Source: a virus. Taken from it: 64,000 nt of DNA. A model generated the notes under the pieces. The model saw only the letters and a list, made by a program, of their open reading frames with translations. It made no database searches and was not told the origin of the DNA. Shown piece after piece: positions 59,801-64,000 of the stretch (position 1 is its first letter; every line of letters begins with the position of its first letter). The stretch spans positions 26,580-90,579 of the IMG/VR virus record IMGVR_UViG_3300020448_000004; one strand, given 5' to 3'. Both the position numbers and the translations under genes were made by a program.

Positions 59801-60421
59801 AGTTATCTTATGATGTGAGAAGTTAGGTGCAATAGTGTCAGTAAGTTCTGGTCTATAATATACACCGTTGTTATCTCCATCAAAGAATGACATCTGCCAG
59901 AAATAACATCCACCAGTCAGTCTGAATATAGCAGACGTAGACGGTTCGTTAGCAGAGGAGATACCTAATGATGCTTGTGTTGTGGGATATGGTACAAACT
60001 TAGGTACAATTTTTGTACGTCTTAAGTCAGATCCAACAACAGAAACACCTCTTGGGCATATAACTCCACCGTTAACAGAGTTAAATTTATATAAGATATT
60101 ATTTGAGGAAGTTAAGTCAAAGTTAGAGTTTTCATCAAATGGAGTGATCTCTCCAAACGTAGCAACCCCAGGTCTGTTGTCTATAACATACTCTGAGGGA
60201 TATAGGTAGATACTAAATGCGTCAAATTCATCATTACTTAAACCAACTCTATATGAAAATCTTGCTACTTCTAAAAAGGCACGTTGCAACGTCTTAAAAG
60301 GTCGTAACGCAGAGTTACCTCGGTTGTCATACGCATCCGACGCATCAAAGTCGTCAGGGTTGACGTATATAATACGACCAGTCCTCGACGTGATGATATT
60401 TTTAAGACGAGTTAATGCCAT
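56846..60421 (-). CDS. Large tail-fibre / baseplate protein (1191 aa)
   Basis: The N-terminus MALTRLKNIITSRTGRIIYV, NPDDFDASDAYDNRGNSALR, PFKTLQRAFLEVARFSYR is a signature I recall from large cyanomyovirus structural proteins and resembles the start of a pectate-lyase-like right-handed beta-helix. A long beta-rich body follows, including GGVICPRGVSVVGSDLRRTK and HITCFEYANTTDLDL. The C-terminus (GNGSTTSFAISAGHTAYSVL, VFLNGVCQIPGVDYTV) repeats a small beta domain also present in the giant protein (VFVNGILQPPGADYAF). Virion role likely; position unknown. Confidence 0.75.
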   Translation of the reverse strand: MALTRLKNIITSRTGRIIYVNPDDFDASDAYDNRGNSALRPFKTLQRAFLEVARFSYRVGLSNDEFDAFSIYLYPSEYVIDNRPGVATFGEITPFDENSNFDLTSSNNILYKFNSVNGGVICPRGVSVVGSDLRRTKIVPKFVPYPTTQASLGISSANEPSTSAIFRLTGGCYFWQMSFFDGDNNGVYYRPELTDTIAPNFSHHKITCFEYANTTDLDLYYQKISKAYATIPDTSGNIAQDQIQARVEENRIVGPISDEFRVSQIIRNGQTATAFTVDIQDNPVNHGFSVGVAVNISGVTGPTEADANLYNGSFLVTSAQGNQFTYQMSSEPTGNAIGSNVLVKVEIDTVDSASPYVFNCSLRSVWGINGMHADGSQATGFKSMVVAQFTGISLQKDDRAFVKYNASTGNYEAQAAGSGAHIDGLAKYRKGWRHVHIRASNDSFIQVVSVFAVGFGDHFFSDSGGDLSITNSNSNFGNTSLRSKGFKSAAFTKDKAGQITHVIPPKDLSDVAEVSINWVTLDISKIKAAADPTKLYLYGYTNQNAKPPSKIQGYTVGARKDSPTLPDKVNVLLIAAGASAPTTHSAKIDPSGPEVTGTSPGDDANPIKYDTNQSNWYIQVDSSNNDIYTTLIANSQYNNLGFTPTTFIRRVPDARDLKDRIYRFRYVLDKDAFPVPRTPITGFVIQPRSSETNSPAYDKTYYIFEVETFQEFERGVNDGIYYLSILNASVSPATSNFDDFSFSQQTVDVYPTFDRDNPLADPGPAISVADNETLGLVTTTDGASPNPNEDKQLSITKETAQFFLLEQENNLGYNTTANTLNSIVVTSRLGDEEERKIALKLNADNSVAPILCELRRYSILRASGHTFEYLGFGPGNYSTAFPSTQVEVLTPAQVRLSQSLKEAAGVAYYSGVNSDGELFVGNQVINPVTGQITNEDIAQLNVLGEENTTIQTFSEVVLTDKLTVIGGASNQLESVFSGPVTFQKRITAQENIQTLRLTYSNDDGTVLRQTFLAEDDGSGQPDIDSTLAFNDGDIIYNIDWVAGDSLGWMYQSGVWYQFGMTDTTPIKARRFSNVTHYGIGVMPDASNRMKILGNTFLDGNLDVTGTYGAADKYRLATGIANSNNGVTYAGNGSTTSFAISAGHTAYSVLVFLNGVCQIPGVDYTVTGNAVDFSIGTAPQQNDTIQIRELVI

Positions 60422-60448
60422 CTAGGATTTCCTTCTGTTAATATTTAG

Positions 60449-62356
60449 TTAGGGTGCAGCACCACCGCCACCGCCACCGCCAATTCCACCTGCGGGAGGA
60501 ACGTAATCTACGATGCTATAATCACTTACTGTGTTAATAAATCCGTTCACTTGTGCACTCATATCTGCACTTGAAGCATATACAATTAAATGTGATCCAG
60601 GTCCTATAATTATACCTTTATGTTCTGCTGTTGCGTTAGCATCAATAGCAGCATCATAATAGATGTAATCTCCAGTTTCTACATCAGTTGCAGCAGTTAC
60701 ACTACTTACTGTTGCTACTGCTCTTGTAGGTCCTTGACCAGGGGGTGTATCTGGGAATGTATCAGAACCTGCAAATGCAGCAGGTGAATCATTATCAACA
60801 AATACTTTTAACTTACTTGTAGTTGTATCCCAAGAAGTTACATATCCGAAGGCACCTGCTGTTACAGTACCAACAGTCTGTGATGCAGTACCAACTGTAA
60901 ATGTATTACCAGTCACAGGAGTTCCAACTACATCATAGACGAATACTTCTGTAAAAGTAGGATCTGGGTTTACATCAATAGATCCAGAATATCCTGCCTG
61001 TCCTTCAGCGTAATAGAATATAGGATCAGGAGTAGTAGCAGAAATTGCAATTTCAATGTATGCAGTACCACCAGAACCTGCTGTACCAACCTTTGTAACA
61101 CCAGTTGTGAACTCAGTTCCTGGGGTTGGAGTAGCGTTTGTACCTTCATTAACGTCAGAAAATCTGAAAGGTAAACTTGTGTTAGATGAGTCAGAAATAT
61201 CAAATCTATATGTTTGATCAATGTTTATTGAGAATGTAGTCTCAGGAACAACCTCTTGTCCTGATGTTATTGCCCAAATAAATCCCGCTGAAAATGTTTT
61301 ATCAACTGTGATAGTATCTTGAACAACAGTAGTTGCGTTTGATGTACCACCTGTTAATGTCTCACCTGTAACAAAGATATAGAAACCTGCTGAACCCGCT
61401 GCTGTTAATGGAGTTACTGTTACACCGTCGTTATGGTTAGCAGCACTGGTTCCCATTTCTCCACGAGTGACTGTAACGTCATTACCAGAAACGTTAGTTG
61501 CTTGCATAATTTCATTACCAACAACAATGTATGAACCAGAAAGTATCGCAGCACCATTGGTTACAGTCAAAGTTGTGTCTCCTGACGCGAATGTACCACC
61601 CTCGTTAATAGTTGTGGTAGTTCCTGACGGAGTGTATGCTGTTACGTATTGACCTGGGGTATGTGTTGCAGGAGTTGTACCAAAGGTTCCACGTGTTATT
61701 GTCAAAACTCCAGGTCCTGTAGTTCCAGAGTTAAATGCAGCGTTAGTGACAGTAACTACCTCGGCAGATGCAGTTCCGTCAGATAAAAATAGATAGTCGT
61801 TAGCACTAATGTTTGTGGCAGAAGTAACAGGTACTGAGGTAACACCAGTTCCCATATTTGCCATCTCAATATTTAAACCAGTAGATGATGTTCCTCTGAA
61901 TGTCGCAGTCAATGCAGAGACACTACCAGTTATTGTTTCACCACCTTGGAATGTACCCGCATTTTGTGCTGAGTCAACTCCAATATTACTTGTGGTTGCA
62001 ACTTTTACTGAGTAAGTTGTAGTAGTTGTAGTTTTTACAACATCAGCAAGTTTTGCTGTAAAATTACTTTGAGCACCTGATATTTCTAAACCTGGGGTTG
62101 CGTCTCCAACAGTCAATCCTGGGGTTAGTGCTAACTTGTACTTTGTTACTACATTACCTTTTTGAAACTTGTATGTATTAGCATCAAGAGTAAGTTCTTG
62201 AGTGTAATCTTTATGTGCCAGTCTATACGTTCCTGCTGAACCTCCACGGTTACATATATGCACTACACCTGATGTAGTGTCATTAATATCTGAACTGTAT
62301 AAGACTGTATTTGTAGTTGCAGACGGTGCTACCGCTGCTAGTCTTCCTGCTGTCAT
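60449..62356 (-). CDS. Virion structural protein with degenerate cupredoxin-like domain (635 aa)
   Basis: MTAGRLAAVAPSATTNTVLY, followed by long Thr/Val/Gly-rich beta segments, including tandem TRGxFGTTPATHTPGxYVT-like units. Residues near 375-465 (YRFDISDSSNTSLPFRFSDV, then PIFYYAEGQAGYSGSIDVNP) align with the cupredoxin domain of the giant protein, but the Cys/His/Met ligands are gone. The C-terminus ends in a Gly-rich tail. Located between other fibre genes. Confidence 0.7.
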   Translation of the reverse strand: MTAGRLAAVAPSATTNTVLYSSDINDTTSGVVHICNRGGSAGTYRLAHKDYTQELTLDANTYKFQKGNVVTKYKLALTPGLTVGDATPGLEISGAQSNFTAKLADVVKTTTTTTYSVKVATTSNIGVDSAQNAGTFQGGETITGSVSALTATFRGTSSTGLNIEMANMGTGVTSVPVTSATNISANDYLFLSDGTASAEVVTVTNAAFNSGTTGPGVLTITRGTFGTTPATHTPGQYVTAYTPSGTTTTINEGGTFASGDTTLTVTNGAAILSGSYIVVGNEIMQATNVSGNDVTVTRGEMGTSAANHNDGVTVTPLTAAGSAGFYIFVTGETLTGGTSNATTVVQDTITVDKTFSAGFIWAITSGQEVVPETTFSINIDQTYRFDISDSSNTSLPFRFSDVNEGTNATPTPGTEFTTGVTKVGTAGSGGTAYIEIAISATTPDPIFYYAEGQAGYSGSIDVNPDPTFTEVFVYDVVGTPVTGNTFTVGTASQTVGTVTAGAFGYVTSWDTTTSKLKVFVDNDSPAAFAGSDTFPDTPPGQGPTRAVATVSSVTAATDVETGDYIYYDAAIDANATAEHKGIIIGPGSHLIVYASSADMSAQVNGFINTVSDYSIVDYVPPAGGIGGGGGGGAAP

Positions 62357-62363
62357 TGTTTAG

Positions 62364-63689
62364 TTACCATCCTGCTGCGAAATGTTGTTGTAATCTAAGT
62401 CTGCCACCTAGATCAGGTGCCGAAATTGGACCACCGAACGAAACACCCAATGTTCCTACGTTTGCTGTTGATAGAAGTGTAGCATCTGCATCTGGAAACT
62501 GAATTGTTTTAGTTCCTGTGATGTTACTTAGATCAAGGTTAACAATCCTTTGATCATCTACTTCATCAATTAATTTTAATGCAACAATAGATTTGTTGTA
62601 TAAAACTTGTGATGCTTGCGTAGCAACTAAAGTGTTGTTTGCAAGTATATTTGTATTTAGGTTAGTTGCAGGGAACTCATATTTAAGAGTGGTAGCACCC
62701 GAAACATTTGTTAAGTCAAAGAAAATACGAGCAGTTAAATCAGCACCATTAACAAAATAAGGGTCTGCATAGTTTTTGTTCGTAAAGTCTTGAGTTGCGT
62801 CGATACCTGCTATTGTAAACGATTGGTCAGGAAATGTTACTACTCTGTCTGTAGTAACGTCACCTGATCCAAAGGTAACTTTAGGTGTTGGGTTATTTGG
62901 ATCACCCGATGCAATATCAGATATTGAAGGGTTGATCAAATTCTTGTTACTGATGTCTTGTTCAGTAATAGTATCTATCAGAGTTGACTGTGATGCAGAT
63001 GTTCCATAGTCAGGTAGTCTGTAGATATGTTCTACTGGTGCTTCCCAAGAGTCAGTTTCAAACTTTGCTACTTTTCCTGCATTAGATGAACCAACTATCT
63101 GTAAGTTACCATCCTGTATGATGATAGTCTTATTTGATATTGTTTGTGCTGTATCGTTACCTATAAGAGTTGTAGATGTAAAACTTCCTGTGTTAGGTAA
63201 AGCAAAGGTACGAATACCTGCTCCTGTTGACACATTAGAAATTTCAAACTTTGCTCTTTTATCTGGGTTCTGGTCGTCTGCTAAGAAAAAGTTAACGTCT
63301 GTAAGTTCTGTAGGTCCATTCACTAAAAATTTCCCAGAACCTTGCGGTCTGAGATCAATGTTAACATTGGATGAAGTTGTGTCACCCGCAATCAAACGAA
63401 TAGTTGCTGATCCGTCAGCATTATTTTGCTTCCTATAGTACATAGATGATGTACCGAAAGCGAGTCCTATCTCGTTATATGCGTTCTGGTATAATCCAGT
63501 GTCCCTATCTAAATCGAAGGATAACCCTGGCTGAGACTGTGATCCCGCACTTACACCTTTAAAAAGTTGGTTTATCCTTGCTTTTCTATTTGGTATTAGA
63601 GGATCGGAGATAACAACAGGTAGAATCGCTTCACCAGTCAATACCTCGTCTGCCAGAGTCTCTAATTGCGAAATTCTCTTTGTTCCCAC
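62364..63689 (-). CDS. Tail-fibre / baseplate protein (441 aa)
   Basis: MGTKRISQLETLADEVLTGE, then LPVVISDPLIPNRKARINQL and repeated strands of the type SNKTI, ISNKNLINPSISD, FTNKNYADPYFVNG, LYNKSIVALKLID, a phage fibre repeat in which each unit begins with an xNK motif. A typical beta-rich trimeric fibre stem. Preceded by a perfect late promoter; the 635-residue gene follows after 7 nt. Confidence 0.75.
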   Translation of the reverse strand: MGTKRISQLETLADEVLTGEAILPVVISDPLIPNRKARINQLFKGVSAGSQSQPGLSFDLDRDTGLYQNAYNEIGLAFGTSSMYYRKQNNADGSATIRLIAGDTTSSNVNIDLRPQGSGKFLVNGPTELTDVNFFLADDQNPDKRAKFEISNVSTGAGIRTFALPNTGSFTSTTLIGNDTAQTISNKTIIIQDGNLQIVGSSNAGKVAKFETDSWEAPVEHIYRLPDYGTSASQSTLIDTITEQDISNKNLINPSISDIASGDPNNPTPKVTFGSGDVTTDRVVTFPDQSFTIAGIDATQDFTNKNYADPYFVNGADLTARIFFDLTNVSGATTLKYEFPATNLNTNILANNTLVATQASQVLYNKSIVALKLIDEVDDQRIVNLDLSNITGTKTIQFPDADATLLSTANVGTLGVSFGGPISAPDLGGRLRLQQHFAAGW

Positions 63690-63718
63690 AGCACTCTAGG
63701 CGGTATTTGATACAATCT

Positions 63719-63726
63719 TATTTATA
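63719..63726 (-). promoter_or_regulatory. T4-type late promoter (TATAAATA)
   Basis: Perfect consensus on the minus strand, ending 29 nt upstream of the 441-residue fibre gene. Confidence 0.75.
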
Positions 63727-63753
63727 CAAGTTCTAACTGAGTTATTATCACGT

Positions 63754-63951
63754 TTAATAGTTTTTTGATTTTGGCATTTTGCCACCCTCTTTTAACTCCG
63801 ATATTCTGAACGTAACAAGTTTCTCCCAAGGAGAATAGTTATCAAAGAGAACTGATGCTGTTTTCTTTGTGCATCTCTGAACAAATCCAACATACCCATT
63901 GTATATGGAGTTTGGATCGTCGATTGTAACTGTTGTTCCTGGTAAAATCAT
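63754..63951 (-). CDS. NdhS-like small protein (65 aa)
   Basis: Starts at ATG 63949-63951 (MILPGTTVTIDDPNSIYNGY) after a GGAGG Shine-Dalgarno; an upstream TTG is less likely. The body GFVQRCTKKTASVLFDNYSP, WEKLVTFRISELK matches the cyanobacterial NdhS pattern G-x-VQR-x(4)-A-x-VLF...W-x-KLVTFR-x-SEL (DUF3252/PF11623), an SH3-like ferredoxin-docking subunit of the NDH-1 complex. It could affect cyclic electron flow in an infected cyanobacterium, or the phage copy may have another role. The ATG overlaps the upstream gene's TAA. Confidence 0.65.
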   Translation of the reverse strand: MILPGTTVTIDDPNSIYNGYVGFVQRCTKKTASVLFDNYSPWEKLVTFRISELKEGGKMPKSKNY

Positions 63952-64000
63952 TAGTCTCTTTGCCTCCAATCATCACTACGTTTGTCATTATGAAACCAGT
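63951..64000 (-). CDS. C-terminal end of an upstream gene (partial)
   Basis: Fifteen codons are visible, ending WFHNDKRSDDWRQRD then TAA, with TAATG coupling to the NdhS-like gene. The fragment is too short to identify. It shows that the NdhS-like gene is part of a longer operon entering from the right. Confidence 0.55.
   Translation of the reverse strand, partial: WFHNDKRSDDWRQRD

Noticed and set aside
1-64000. tRNA genes, CRISPR arrays, integrase or attachment sites
   Set aside because: I looked for T-arm-like motifs, regularly spaced direct repeats and recombinase motifs and saw none; protein-coding repeats in fibre genes are not CRISPR.

Overview
The window looks like part of a T4-like (contractile-tailed) cyanophage genome. 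All supported genes lie on the minus strand, base composition is AT-rich, junctions are tight (ATGA and TAATG overlaps), and the recognisable proteins are T4-type: baseplate wedge gp6 and gp25, a PAAR spike tip, long tail-fibre/baseplate proteins, and promoters matching the T4 late box TATAAATA. A cyanobacterial host is suggested by a small protein resembling NdhS (the ferredoxin-docking subunit of cyanobacterial NDH-1) at 63754-63951 and by many small proteins of kinds I associate with marine cyanomyoviruses. I see no tRNA, rRNA, integrase or CRISPR array.

Layout in plus-strand coordinates (transcription runs right to left). 1-29,970 is a structural block: a partial YHYH-type protein, a 7028-residue virion protein occupying one third of the window, gp6, gp25, small conserved proteins, a PAAR tip, a 1096-residue virion protein, and a short group with a 2OG-Fe(II) oxygenase, an AbrB-like protein and an NlpC/P60-type peptidase. 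30,150-43,400 is an accessory region of about 45 mostly tiny acidic proteins in short operons, with two ArdA-like antirestriction proteins, a possible PD-(D/E)XK nuclease, an HNH homing-type endonuclease and an SF2 helicase. 43,411-45,581 is a nine-gene coupled operon of small proteins. 45,615-54,548 is a 13-gene coupled operon with seven 2OG-Fe(II) dioxygenase-type proteins and two tandem flavin-dependent halogenases. 54,586-63,689 holds tail-fibre and baseplate genes, including a glycine-rich adhesin-like protein. 63,754-64,000 holds the NdhS-like gene and the end of another gene.

The main non-coding discovery is in the accessory region. Two families of promoter cassettes head successive operons with nearly invariant geometry: (1) TGTCACAY, 6 nt, -35, 17 nt, -10 (six copies), with a dyad overlapping the -35/spacer that in two copies is also an intrinsic terminator carrying the -35 in its hairpin loop; (2) TTTCTTAACAATTC, 4 nt, -35, 16-18 nt, -10 (five copies plus one variant). 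A conserved AACAACACTA leader often sits just upstream of the start codons.

Working hypothesis: early accessory operons are run by these cassettes and serve host takeover and defence evasion. Late promoters drive the virion genes and probably the halogenase/oxygenase operon, whose late timing and position beside the fibre genes suggest it may chemically modify virion or surface molecules. That last link is inference.
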